This document shows positions 25,757-34,447 of a stretch of 64,000 nt of DNA, piece after piece. The stretch comes from UBA2033 sp035345875 (GTDB taxonomy: Bacteria > Spirochaetota > Leptospiria > Leptospirales > Leptospiraceae), in assembly GCA_035345875.1 (NCBI GenBank), contig DAORDH010000017.1, positions 1 through 64,000 on the forward strand, in the 5' to 3' direction. How positions within the stretch are numbered: the stretch's first letter is position 1; each line of letters opens with the position of its first letter. A program made the translations under genes and the position numbers. The notes under the pieces are model-generated. The model made no database searches. It worked only from the letters and a program-made list of their open reading frames with translations, and was not told the DNA's origin.

Positions 25757-26124
25757 TCTAAAGCTCCTTTTTTCCAGATATAGTATAGACCGACTACCAA
25801 GATAAAAATAAATAAAAGCATCTCAATTAAAATGAATCCGCCTAGACCGGCTTCTGTGAATTTACCAAGATTCACAGCCCAAGGATACAAAAAGACAGCC
25901 TCGATATCAAATAAGATAAATAAAACGGCTACTAAATAAAACTTAATATTAAAAACACCGCGCGCATCTCCGTAATAAGGAACACCGCATTCGAATGTGT
26001 CATGTGGTTTACTACGTTTTTTGGGATTGAGAAGAAAAGCGAGAGAGAGAATCAAGGCGGCAAAGCCTATTCCTAACAAAAGTTGAATGATAATTGGTCC
26101 TAAATTTTCTGGTGCACTACCCAC
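25747..26124 (-). CDS. nuoA: NADH-quinone oxidoreductase subunit A
   Basis: A small membrane subunit of complex I, 125 residues with three helices. The conserved loop FECGVPYYGDARGVFNIKFYLVAVLFILFDIEAVFLYPWA (seen over about residues 44-82) contains the Cys and acidic residues of the quinone entry. It is the first gene of the operon. The promoter should lie in the 446-bp gap upstream. Confidence 0.95.
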   Translation of the reverse strand: MGSAPENLGPIIIQLLLGIGFAALILSLAFLLNPKKRSKPHDTFECGVPYYGDARGVFNIKFYLVAVLFILFDIEAVFLYPWAVNLGKFTEAGLGGFILIEMLLFIFILVVGLYYIWKKGALEWD

Positions 26125-26570
26125 TGCTAAACCTCCGTCTAACTGAATGGTTTTGATAAAAGACTTTCATGTCAATAAAATTTAGCAAGTTGATTAAAAA
26201 ACGTGAGTTCAATAGTAAAGATTGTTTCTCGCAATGAGAAATGAGTGTGTTTCATAAATTACTCTCCTGAATCGTTACAGGAATGACACTATTTTTCCAA
26301 ATTTTTGCACCAAAGACGATTGAATGGATTCAGATCCTTCCATCGTTTGATTAGGGGATCGCTATAAAGATTGAATCTTTTTTCTAATAGCCGAGTTGAT
26401 GAGGGAAAGAAAGCAAGTTTCGAAAATAGAAAATACAATTTTGATAATAAACTGAATGAGTAGTACGAAAGTTACCAAAAAAGGGGATCAGTGTAATGAA
26501 AACCCTTTCTCTGCTTTTATAAAAACTACATTTCCAAGCATTCTAAAGATATATCGAAAATGAGTAAATT
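26125..26570. other. Intergenic upstream of nuoA
   Basis: About 450 bp lie between nuoA and the end of the next minus-strand gene. The nuo promoter must be in the half next to nuoA. I see no coding region, no clear palindrome and no strong hairpin with a T-run. The sequence is AT-rich throughout. Confidence 0.45.
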
Positions 26571-28067
26571 TCAGTAGTTTTTGATTTTTAAAGAAGGCGC
26601 TATCCTCCGTTTAAAGTGATCCAATAGAAATAGGAAAACTGGAATAGATTCTAAAATTAAAAATAAAAAACTAGAATTTAGGAAAAATGCATATTCTCGT
26701 TTCAGATATAAAAAATCGCCTAAATCATTTTGAGAGAAGTCTTTCGGAATGAGAATATATCTTCCTTCTTTCTTAAAAATATAGCATTGGATTGAATTTT
26801 TATTTTCTAAACTTTCTGTGTAGAATTTTTTCCAGAGTGAAGATTTTGTTTGATCCATCGCAAATAGATCAGAGCGATTTATTTGTGGAACTGACCAAGT
26901 AGACTGAGAAAGAAAATAATCATTTGCAATTTTTTGTTTTTTGGAGATTATAAAATCATAAGATGTTTGCATCTTAGTTTTAAAAAAATCAACTTCAAAA
27001 TTAGAAAATGATAAAATTCCCTTTTTTTGTATCTCAATCATATTTTCCTTTTGTGTTTCAGATAACAATGGAAAACTTCTTAAGTCTTTTTGATTTAAAT
27101 CTATTTCAAATAATAGTTTTATAGTTCTACTATCGTATTTTCTAAGAGTTTCCAAAAAATCACTCAGAAATGGATTATTTTCAAGGACCTTCAAATCCTG
27201 TTTTTTTATTTTTTTAATATCATTTAAATTTTTATCTAAAATAGACTGAATTAGATTTTGTCTTTCTTCTAGTTCGGTAAAGTCTTTTCTCAATTGAATA
27301 AGATCGTCTTCGCTGATGGGGATAATCCAATGGATAAAATTTTCCTCGATAAATAGAATTTTTTCTAATTTTACAAATACTGGAAATGGATATTTTTCAT
27401 TTAATATTTCTTGGATACTTGCAGATACCATAGAAAGTTGAGTAACTTTTTCGATCTCAATATTTTGTTCTTTAGAAAATCTAGCATCCAAATCTTCTTT
27501 CACTTCAGAACTCATAATCCCAAATCCAATAAACAAAATAAGGAACGGTAGGTGAAAGAGCTGAGAGAATGAATCTCTCCAATCTTTTTCTTTTTTAATG
27601 TCTTCTTCAACTGAAAACTCATCTAGACTTAAAACACAGTTGATTGCGAATTTGAATTTTTTAAAAGAAGGAAATACTTTCAAGTGATAGTATTTAATTT
27701 TTACATCCTTTGCAAATAGAGTCTTGATATGATTTATATCCCAAGTCTTGGGAAAAGTCAAAACATGATCGCTCCAAAATATAGAAACCTGCTCCCCTTC
27801 TATTACTTTTATTTTTCCAATCTCTTCAATTATATTTCTATCATTCCAATGAATCTTTGCAGTGAAAACATCATAAAATGCTCCCACTAAAAAGAAAAGA
27901 ATGAGAAAAAAAGAAATTGTTTTAAAGCTTAATAGATTCCGAAATATTTGCAAATCTAAGATCATAGGAAGAAATACTAGTGGGAAGATAGAAAGAAGCA
28001 TAAACAACAGAGCTTTATTGTATTTTAGTTTATGTTCTAGGTACTGTCTTTCTCTTTTTGTGAGCAT
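26571..28067 (-). CDS. Hypothetical membrane protein with large charged domain
   Basis: A 498-residue protein of no family I recognise. Two membrane helices lie near the N-terminus (about residues 19-40 and 48-66), a third near 175-190 and a fourth at the C-terminus (about 470-490). Between the third and fourth is a long Lys/Glu-rich region that should be mostly helical. No catalytic motif is visible. It is transcribed alone on the minus strand. The start is supported only by the position of the first membrane helix. A membrane-tethered structural or sensing role is possible but unproven. Confidence 0.55.
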   Translation of the reverse strand: MLTKRERQYLEHKLKYNKALLFMLLSIFPLVFLPMILDLQIFRNLLSFKTISFFLILFFLVGAFYDVFTAKIHWNDRNIIEEIGKIKVIEGEQVSIFWSDHVLTFPKTWDINHIKTLFAKDVKIKYYHLKVFPSFKKFKFAINCVLSLDEFSVEEDIKKEKDWRDSFSQLFHLPFLILFIGFGIMSSEVKEDLDARFSKEQNIEIEKVTQLSMVSASIQEILNEKYPFPVFVKLEKILFIEENFIHWIIPISEDDLIQLRKDFTELEERQNLIQSILDKNLNDIKKIKKQDLKVLENNPFLSDFLETLRKYDSRTIKLLFEIDLNQKDLRSFPLLSETQKENMIEIQKKGILSFSNFEVDFFKTKMQTSYDFIISKKQKIANDYFLSQSTWSVPQINRSDLFAMDQTKSSLWKKFYTESLENKNSIQCYIFKKEGRYILIPKDFSQNDLGDFLYLKREYAFFLNSSFLFLILESIPVFLFLLDHFKRRIAPSLKIKNY

Positions 28068-28098
28068 AAAAGAATCTTTTCCTATAATGAATATTTAA

Positions 28099-28206
28099 GT
28101 CAATATTTTCAAAATCAATTCAAGTAAATACAACAACTTATCTTGTCAATATTTTCAGAACCAACTCAAGCGAATACAACAACTTGCATTGTAAATATTT
28201 GCAGAT
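28099..28206. repeat. 46-bp tandem direct repeat
   Basis: Two adjacent 46-bp units, 28099-28144 and 28145-28190, begin gtcaatattttca and carry tacaacaactt near their ends. They differ at only a few positions. A third partial unit starts at 28191 (gtaaatatttgcag) and fades out by about 28206. The repeats lie in the 380-bp gap between two divergent genes. The rest of the gap (28207-28450) shows nothing clear apart from AT-rich promoter-like DNA. Confidence 0.8.
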
Positions 28207-28450
28207 TTCTAAAAATTCAATAAAAAAAAGTTCTAGAATCCATTCCATCTAACACCATTTATCGTTAGTCGAAATTGATAGATTGAAAAACTAAACAAAA
28301 GAAATTCCATTCCAAAAAAAAATTCCAGAAAGAAAAATATAAATATTTTTATAATGAATCATACAAATCATTCAAAGAAGCAAAAAAATTCAATATACAG
28401 AATAAGTATGTAAAAAAGGATTGAAGTAGAATTTTATTTAAAGGGCAATT

Positions 28451-29194
28451 ATGTATTCGAAATTAATCTTATTTATCCTTTTTCTTTTTTCCTTCCTTAC
28501 TCTACCTGCAGAATCCTTTTATGACAATTTGAATCCCAATTATACAAATCTTTTTGGAAACATTCGCCCTGTTAGCTATTGGGATGGTGGTTCAATTAAC
28601 TTTAATTTTCCGCAACAGAATTCTTTTTTGGTAGAATCAAATGCTATGAATCCAAAACCAGAATCCAGTCCTGTCTTAAATAAAAAACAAATCGAGCGTA
28701 GAAGATCTTTTCTAGAATGGCACCAGATCACTGGATTTGCAACTTGGGGACTTTGGCTTGCAACAAACATTGCTGGGGAAAAAGCAGCAAATACTTATAA
28801 AAAAGAATATGAACCCATTGCAAACGTTGTGCTCCTTGCAAATCCAAGTCAGAACGCACTTTTTTATTATGGAATCATGCAAGTTTCCCCCTATGATTCA
28901 AAAGGTGGTGCTACACATGGAAGTTTAGCAGGAGCTACATTTTTAATGTATAGCATAACGGCTGGACTCGCCTTTTTCTCACCTTCTAAAATGCAAGCAG
29001 ATAGAGAAGAAGGTTGGTCTACCATTTTTACACACAAAGCAGCGATCTTCGTGCATTTGCCTTCTATGCTGGCACTTGCTTCTCTTGGTAGCCAAGTGCA
29101 AAAAGGAGGACCACATGTAATCAATGAAATGCAAACTATTGGATGGGTGGGATTCGGTGCTTTAAGTCTTTCGATTGCAACATTTTATTTTTAA
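28451..29194 (+). CDS. His-rich membrane protein, possibly cytochrome b561-like
   Basis: A 247-residue membrane protein. A signal peptide (residues 1-20) and an exported segment to about residue 85 come before four membrane helices. Histidines sit at or near helix ends: H91 in EWHQITGFATWG, H156 in GATHGSLAG, H195 and H202 in THKAAIFVHLPSM. Four such His in four helices is the pattern of di-heme b-type cytochromes, such as cytochrome b561. I infer this and did not recognise a named family. The next gene is YceI-like, and YceI genes are often found beside b561 genes, which supports the idea. Confidence 0.55.
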   Translation: MYSKLILFILFLFSFLTLPAESFYDNLNPNYTNLFGNIRPVSYWDGGSINFNFPQQNSFLVESNAMNPKPESSPVLNKKQIERRRSFLEWHQITGFATWGLWLATNIAGEKAANTYKKEYEPIANVVLLANPSQNALFYYGIMQVSPYDSKGGATHGSLAGATFLMYSITAGLAFFSPSKMQADREEGWSTIFTHKAAIFVHLPSMLALASLGSQVQKGGPHVINEMQTIGWVGFGALSLSIATFYF

Positions 29195-29207
29195 ACAGAG
29201 GATAATC

Positions 29208-29732
29208 ATGATTAGACTAATCATTCTTTTTTTACTTAGTTTTGGAATTTTATCAAGTGAAACTACACAGGATAAAATCGGTTTTACAGTGAAGCATAAA
29301 TTTAAAACTGTAAATGGCAAGGTTCAAAAATTTTCAATCAACAATCTTTCTCTCAAAAAAGAGGCTAACAGATATTCGGCGCAACCTTTCTCGATTCAAT
29401 TCAAATTACTAGATATGAGAACAGGTGATCCAAATCGCGACTCACACATGCTAGAAGTTTTAGGTTATCCCGAACAAGAATCAATCGAACTTCAAATCAC
29501 AAAAGTAGAAGAAATAAAACCAAAAGAAGAATACAAAATCTACCTAGATGCAAAAATCAATGGAGTCACACAATCCCTAGAAAGCATTGCAACTACCGTC
29601 GAAAAAGAAGGCAAAGTCCAAATCAAAGGACAACTCAAAATCCTACTCGATCAATTTAAAATCAAAGCCCCTAGCCTACTCTTTTTTCCAATTGAAAATA
29701 CAGTTCTATGCGAGTATGAATTTAACGTTTGA
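29208..29732 (+). CDS. YceI-like exported lipocalin-fold protein
   Basis: A 174-residue exported protein. The ATG at 29208 was chosen over an upstream TTG at 29175 because an ACAGAGGA site precedes it and the signal peptide (MIRLIILFLLSFGILSS) starts there. The body resembles the YceI family, a lipocalin-like barrel that binds isoprenoid or other hydrophobic ligands. The best match to the family is DMRTGDPNRDSHMLEVLGYPEQESIELQI, read over residues 75-103, with alternating strands after it. The gene follows the His-rich membrane protein by 13 bp and is probably in its operon. A role in carrying a lipid or quinone-like compound is inference. Confidence 0.68.
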   Translation: MIRLIILFLLSFGILSSETTQDKIGFTVKHKFKTVNGKVQKFSINNLSLKKEANRYSAQPFSIQFKLLDMRTGDPNRDSHMLEVLGYPEQESIELQITKVEEIKPKEEYKIYLDAKINGVTQSLESIATTVEKEGKVQIKGQLKILLDQFKIKAPSLLFFPIENTVLCEYEFNV

Positions 29733-29751
29733 TAGGTCGTGAAATATTGTT

Positions 29752-29784
29752 TTCTATTGGTTCAATTTATTTAAATCAATAGAA
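29752..29784. terminator. Possible bidirectional terminator hairpin
   Basis: Exact 8-bp arms ttctattg (29752-29759) and caatagaa (29777-29784) lie in the gap between the convergent YceI-like and HepT genes. The loop is long and AT-rich, and the T-runs are weak, so the call is tentative. Confidence 0.35.
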
Positions 29785-29795
29785 ATGTTCTCGAA

Positions 29796-30152
29796 TCAAT
29801 CTTCTAAAGAAGGCAGAATCTTTTCAAAATTTATTTTTATTTCCGGAAGATCTTTTTGAATTACTGTCCAAATAATTTTATAGTTTATTCCAAAATATTC
29901 GTGAGCGATTCTATTTCGAATTCCATCCATCTGAGACCAAGGAATATCTGGATTTTTGATTTTAATTTCATCTGAAATATCTTCAGATGCATTACATAAA
30001 TCTTGTAGTTTCTTTGCACAAGCACTTTGCACCAATCGATTTGAAAGAAAATTTTCTTGTGAAATAGAATGCATAAATGATTCAATATCTTGTATCGCTT
30101 CTAGCACAATTGAAATTCGAACACGATCTGTTATTTTATTCTTTTCTTTCAT
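29796..30152 (-). CDS. hepT: HepT-like HEPN ribonuclease toxin (DUF86)
   Basis: The toxin of a HepT/MntA toxin-antitoxin pair. HepT is a HEPN-fold ribonuclease. The catalytic motif R-x4-H-x-Y reads RNRIAHEY near residue 82 and is complete. In characterised pairs MntA inactivates HepT by adding AMP groups to this Tyr. The 118 residues match the usual length, and the all-helical pattern fits. Its start lies inside the end of the upstream mntA gene (17 bp overlap), which ties their translation. It converges on the YceI-like gene. Confidence 0.87.
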   Translation of the reverse strand: MKEKNKITDRVRISIVLEAIQDIESFMHSISQENFLSNRLVQSACAKKLQDLCNASEDISDEIKIKNPDIPWSQMDGIRNRIAHEYFGINYKIIWTVIQKDLPEIKINFEKILPSLED

Positions 30153-30456
30153 AAACTAAAATTTTATCTTTATCTATGTAGGGTTTTATAAAGGGTGAGA
30201 TTTCTTCTATCGTTATTAAATCAATTTTTTGATTAAAGATTTTTTTCAATTCATATTCCATAGTAAAAAAATAAAGACCTATTGGTTCAGTAAAATCTAA
30301 TTCTACAAGAATATCCATGTCACTTAATTCATTCGCTTCTCCCCTAGCATAAGAACCAAAAATATAGGCTTTGCGAACAGGTTTATCATAAAAATATTCA
30401 GAGAGATTTTTTTTAATCTCCTCGATGGTATAAAAATTTTTTATCTGAGACGGCAT
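30136..30456 (-). CDS. mntA: MntA-like minimal nucleotidyltransferase antitoxin
   Basis: The antitoxin partner of HepT, a minimal nucleotidyltransferase of 106 residues. The motif GSX10DXD is complete: IFGSYARGEANELSDMDILVE, read over residues 32-52. A third acidic residue appears in KIDLITIEEI. In studied systems this enzyme transfers AMP to the HEPN toxin and so neutralises it. Both catalytic parts are intact here, so the pair should work. It is the first gene of the two and has its own 250-bp upstream region with no other gene. Confidence 0.88.
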   Translation of the reverse strand: MPSQIKNFYTIEEIKKNLSEYFYDKPVRKAYIFGSYARGEANELSDMDILVELDFTEPIGLYFFTMEYELKKIFNQKIDLITIEEISPFIKPYIDKDKILVYERKE

Positions 30457-30708
30457 GGTAAACTCTTACCTCATAATTTAATTTACTAAATTCATAAAGC
30501 AAGACTTTTTTATATTGCTCTTCTCTATACAGAATAACTGATCCCATGATAATTATCTGCCTAGAGTTAAAAAATCAAAGCTTATTTTTTAGAAGGCACT
30601 TAGTTACGAATAGGAATGTTCCAAAGTTGAATTCTAATAATTTGTGATAATGAATTCGGCTTTAGAAGAAATCTCCAAATGACCTGTTTTAGTTTATGAA
30701 AATGAAAT

Positions 30709-31644
30709 TTACCGATAGTGCTTCTCAAGGGCTGAAAGTTTATTTTTGAATTGTGAAACAGCTTCGCTAGGTGCGAGAAGTTTTACATAGACTCCGTAAT
30801 TAAAAAGAATTCTTTGGATTAAGTAAGAATCATTGCAGGTAATTTCTACGATCATTTGCAAAGGACTTTCGTTTTTAATTATTTTATAATCGAGTTCGTT
30901 TGTGTTTATGCAATGATTAAAAGTATAACTATTAAACTGAACTGTATAAACGATATTCGCCCAATGAAATCTTCCTTCTGGAGAAGATTCAAAAGAAGCG
31001 CGATCAAAGGGAAGATTTCTTTTGTTCCTTTTTCTAAAAGCAGAATACAAATCATTTTCAATCGAGAGAATATTTACAAGAGAAAACCATTTATTAACAT
31101 TGTCCTTCAAATCAGTTACAACTACATCTAGCAATTGATTTTTGGAAGCAAGGTATCTTGGAATTACTCGCCTGAAAGAAGGTTTCCAGTCCATAGTCTT
31201 TAAAAACGATAACTCAATCGGAAGAGAATATTGAATGGCATAGCGAATAAAAACGAATAGCCGCAAAGACTCAAAGAAATTTTCTTTTTTAGATTTATAA
31301 AATAAACGAAGATGTTGTTCGGTATAGTCTTCACAAAAATATTTTACATAAATAGAAAGAATTTTAAAAAGATTTACATTCTTATCAAATTGAATTGTTT
31401 TCGTTTTTAAATTGAGGCTAATGCCGATATTCCGTAACTTAGTTAGATACAATCTAAATTTTCGATCCGGACTCCATTCTGTATCATTTCGTTCTCGCTC
31501 TGGATCTTGGAGTTCATCTAAAAATTCTGCTAAATGAATCGAATTTAATTTTTTATTTCGAATAATATATTCTTCCGAAAGACTTAAAAACTCAATCGCC
31601 AAAATCAATTGCTCACTCGCTGTAAGATTTTTTTTGTTCTTCAT
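30709..31644 (-). CDS. WYL-domain-like transcriptional regulator
   Basis: A 311-residue protein that looks like a WYL-family regulator. The N-terminal 85 residues are helical and basic and could hold the DNA-binding part. The middle contains the beta-rich stretch expected for a WYL domain (about 170-230). The C-terminal end has the typical WYL C-terminal extension: a strand-helix with ILFNYGVYVKLLAPSEAVSQFKNKLSALEKHY, seen over the last 35 residues. Exact W-Y-L residues are not obvious, so the call is moderate. WYL regulators often control phage defence genes, and McrBC lies about 1 kb away. An inverted repeat just upstream (31679-31736) could be its operator. Confidence 0.6.
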   Translation of the reverse strand: MKNKKNLTASEQLILAIEFLSLSEEYIIRNKKLNSIHLAEFLDELQDPERERNDTEWSPDRKFRLYLTKLRNIGISLNLKTKTIQFDKNVNLFKILSIYVKYFCEDYTEQHLRLFYKSKKENFFESLRLFVFIRYAIQYSLPIELSFLKTMDWKPSFRRVIPRYLASKNQLLDVVVTDLKDNVNKWFSLVNILSIENDLYSAFRKRNKRNLPFDRASFESSPEGRFHWANIVYTVQFNSYTFNHCINTNELDYKIIKNESPLQMIVEITCNDSYLIQRILFNYGVYVKLLAPSEAVSQFKNKLSALEKHYR

Positions 31645-31678
31645 TGTTCTTTCATAGGAATCTCTATCTCGAATGCAA

Positions 31679-31736
31679 CTTCTTTTTTTGAAAATAAGTT
31701 ATTCTATCATTTTATAAAATTTTTTAAAAAAAGAAG
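31679..31736. promoter_or_regulatory. Inverted repeat between divergent genes, possible operator
   Basis: Exact 11-bp arms cttcttttttt (31679-31689) and aaaaaaagaag (31726-31736) flank a 36-nt AT-rich centre. They lie between the WYL-like regulator and the divergent lipoprotein gene, where a regulator site would be expected. A second small dyad, tcggaaa / tttccga, follows at about 31739-31757. Low complexity makes chance pairing possible. Confidence 0.35.
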
Positions 31737-31813
31737 AATCGGAAAAAAAGTTTCCGAATCCTAAGAAGGCAATGTTGTATGATGAGCGAAATGGATTAAC
31801 AAAGGAAGAAAGA

Positions 31814-32512
31814 ATGAAGTATTTACTGATAATTAGCTTATTATTTATAATTGGATGTTCGAGCACATTAGAGAGAGCACCCGCTCCTGCAGAAGAAACA
31901 GAAACTCCGAAGAAAGAAACAAAACCAGAACACACGCAAGAGGAAATAGATGCGATAGACCAAAAGCTAGAAAAATTAAAGACAGAACCGATTAAAAAAT
32001 TAATCGAAAATGTAGGAAAAGCATCTACAAATTATGAAAGAAAGGCAAGCAGAGAAGCAATTCAAACTGTTTTAGATAGAAAATTACTTGTGTATCTAGG
32101 AAAAGAATTTCCAGACACAAAGGATGTGCTTGCATATAAGATTTACAATCCAACAGGTGAGGAAAACTATTCTGGATTAGAATTAAAAGATTTGTTTATG
32201 CTATACCTTGGTCAAAATCCAAATACAGGAAGTAAAATAGAAAAACAAAATCTAGACATGAAACGAAATAAGAAAGATAAAAACGTTAAAATTCTTCTGC
32301 AACCCCCAGGAGCAAGAGAAATGCAAGAATTCTACTTTAAAATATTCAATGATAAACTCATCTTGAGCGGCTATCGTTCAGGAACGCAATTGAATCCAAC
32401 TGGATATGAATACGTTGTTTCCGAAATCTTTGACCAACTCAGTTGCAAAGAAATGGGCTACATGCCAAGACTCGACTTCATCAATCAAAAATTGGTAGAT
32501 AGTATTAAGTAA
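31814..32512 (+). CDS. Lipoprotein, unknown function
   Basis: A 232-residue lipoprotein. The start was moved to the ATG at 31814 because it begins the signal peptide MKYLLIISLLFIIGC and follows an AAAGGAAG site; the longer frame from 31772 adds a charged leader. The lipobox is IIGC. After it comes a charged Pro/Glu/Lys linker (about residues 18-50), which probably spaces the domain from the membrane. The remaining 180 residues are mixed, with no motif I recognise. The gene is alone and divergent from the WYL-like regulator. Confidence 0.65.
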   Translation: MKYLLIISLLFIIGCSSTLERAPAPAEETETPKKETKPEHTQEEIDAIDQKLEKLKTEPIKKLIENVGKASTNYERKASREAIQTVLDRKLLVYLGKEFPDTKDVLAYKIYNPTGEENYSGLELKDLFMLYLGQNPNTGSKIEKQNLDMKRNKKDKNVKILLQPPGAREMQEFYFKIFNDKLILSGYRSGTQLNPTGYEYVVSEIFDQLSCKEMGYMPRLDFINQKLVDSIK

Positions 32513-32797
32513 GAGATTTCTATTTTAGGATACGAATAACGTCTCACTTATTTTTTAAAATTGGAAGGACAATAAAAGTTTGCAAGTCTAGGAAATAGTT
32601 CTCTCTTTTTTGTCCTTACAACTCTTGCATGTATATTATGGAACTAATTTACGTTTGGATTGAAGATTATAAAAACATACACAATCAGGGTTTTAACTTT
32701 AGCCCGAGATATAGGTTTGAAAAGTTCTTGTAGAATGTTACTGTAAAACAAAATGTAGAAGCTAGTGTATTTATTTTTATTTTAAGAAGGAGTTTTT

Positions 32798-34447
32798 ATG
32801 GCAGAAAAAAAATATTGGGCAGGCGGTTTCGGTGAACCGGAGGTATTAAATGATTTTATTTTAAACAACTATTGGGCTGCATTGAAATATGACTCCCCTG
32901 ATCAGTCTTCAACAGCAAAAAGTGCTTTTGAGAACTTTGACAAGATTAAAAAAGGAGATTGGTTTGCGATTAAAGGATTTAGTCCACAGAAAATAAAAAT
33001 TCATTACATAGGTGAAGTAATTTCCAAAGATGATTATAAAAAAAGTATCAGTTTTAAATCATGGGGAATTGAAAAATTTGAATTATCAGGTCGACCTAGA
33101 ACAGGAAGATGGCCGGATACACTAATTGAAGTAACTGATGGTGAAGCAATTCAGGAAATTTTTTTTAAAAGGTGGCCTATGAATGCGTACACTAAACTCC
33201 TCGAACACAAACATCAAATTATCCTCCAAGGACCTCCAGGAACAGGAAAGACTAGAGTTGCAAAAGAAATTGCATACAAATTAATCAAAGATGATATCTT
33301 ACCAGAGAACGAAGGTGAGAGAAAGAAAAAAATAAAAGAACTGGAAGATTCTGGAAATTTTAAATTAATTCAATTTCATCCTGCTTACTCGTATGAAGAT
33401 TTTGTTCGGGGAATAACGGCAAAAAGTAACGGAAACAACATTGAATACAAGACCGAAAATAAGGTTTTGGGAGAGTTTGCAGAAAAAGCATATAAAAATC
33501 TTGAAGATAGCAAAAAGGATGTAACTAAACTTTCCGAAGAAAAGCAACTCGAAAAATACTTAGAAGAGTTAGTCGACGAAATTCAAGAAACCCTAGATGA
33601 GAAAGGTAAATTTCCTATTAGCAAATCAGCATATATTTTTGAAATAGATGAAGATGCTTTTCGTTATAAAGGCGACAATTGGGCAACCGTTTTCCGCATG
33701 CCATTTTCCGAAATTATTAAACTTTACAATTTCGGAATAGCAGAGCGAAAAGAGATTAAAAAACAAAGTAATTTAAGTGGACGAACAAAACAACACGCAA
33801 CTTATTTTTTTAATTTTCTTCTAAAATTTAAAGATCATGTAAATAAAAACAAAAACCAAGATCCTAAAATGGATTCGTTTGGAAAAATCGACAAACAAAA
33901 TTTCGTTCTCATCATTGATGAAATCAATCGGGCCAATCTTCCTGCTGTGCTCGGCGAATTAATTTATGCACTCGAATACAGAGGAGAATCAGTGGAGAGC
34001 ATGTATGAAATTGATGAGGATAGAAAAATTACATTACCGGAAAATCTTTATATCATTGGAACAATGAATACTGCAGATCGTTCAGTGGGTCATATTGATT
34101 ATGCGATAAGAAGAAGATTTGCGTTTATGGATGTAATACCGTCAGGAGATATAATTAAGCAAGTAATATCAGACCCAAATCTTCTTAGCAAGGCAATTAC
34201 ATTATATGAAAATGTTGAAAAACTATTTATTGAGAGTACATCTGATTCAAATTCTGAAAAAAAATATTTAGCATCTGATTTTAGTGAGAAAGATGTTCAA
34301 CTCGGTCATAGCTATTTTTTAGCAAAGACTGAAGATGAATTAAAGTTGAAGTTAGATTATGAAATAAAACCAATTCTAAGAGAATACGTAAAAGACGGAA
34401 TCCTCAAAGAAGAAGCAAAAAAAGTAATAGAGGGTTTAAATGTCTGA
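32798..34447 (+). CDS. mcrB: McrB-like AAA+ GTPase of a type IV restriction system
   Basis: The motor subunit of a McrBC system, which cuts modified DNA, classically methylcytosine-containing. Residues 1-125 form a separate domain (GDWFAIKGF, IHYIGEVISKDD) that resembles a PUA-superfamily (EVE or ASCH-like) fold, which could read the modified base; this is inference. The AAA+ part has Walker A GPPGTGKTR near residue 147, Walker B VLIIDEINRANLPAVLGEL near residue 370, and the McrB signature GTMNTADRSVGHIDYAIRRRF. All are intact. At 549 residues it is a normal length. It overlaps mcrC by 8 bp. No DNA methyltransferase is near, as expected for type IV. Confidence 0.9.
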   Translation: MAEKKYWAGGFGEPEVLNDFILNNYWAALKYDSPDQSSTAKSAFENFDKIKKGDWFAIKGFSPQKIKIHYIGEVISKDDYKKSISFKSWGIEKFELSGRPRTGRWPDTLIEVTDGEAIQEIFFKRWPMNAYTKLLEHKHQIILQGPPGTGKTRVAKEIAYKLIKDDILPENEGERKKKIKELEDSGNFKLIQFHPAYSYEDFVRGITAKSNGNNIEYKTENKVLGEFAEKAYKNLEDSKKDVTKLSEEKQLEKYLEELVDEIQETLDEKGKFPISKSAYIFEIDEDAFRYKGDNWATVFRMPFSEIIKLYNFGIAERKEIKKQSNLSGRTKQHATYFFNFLLKFKDHVNKNKNQDPKMDSFGKIDKQNFVLIIDEINRANLPAVLGELIYALEYRGESVESMYEIDEDRKITLPENLYIIGTMNTADRSVGHIDYAIRRRFAFMDVIPSGDIIKQVISDPNLLSKAITLYENVEKLFIESTSDSNSEKKYLASDFSEKDVQLGHSYFLAKTEDELKLKLDYEIKPILREYVKDGILKEEAKKVIEGLNV

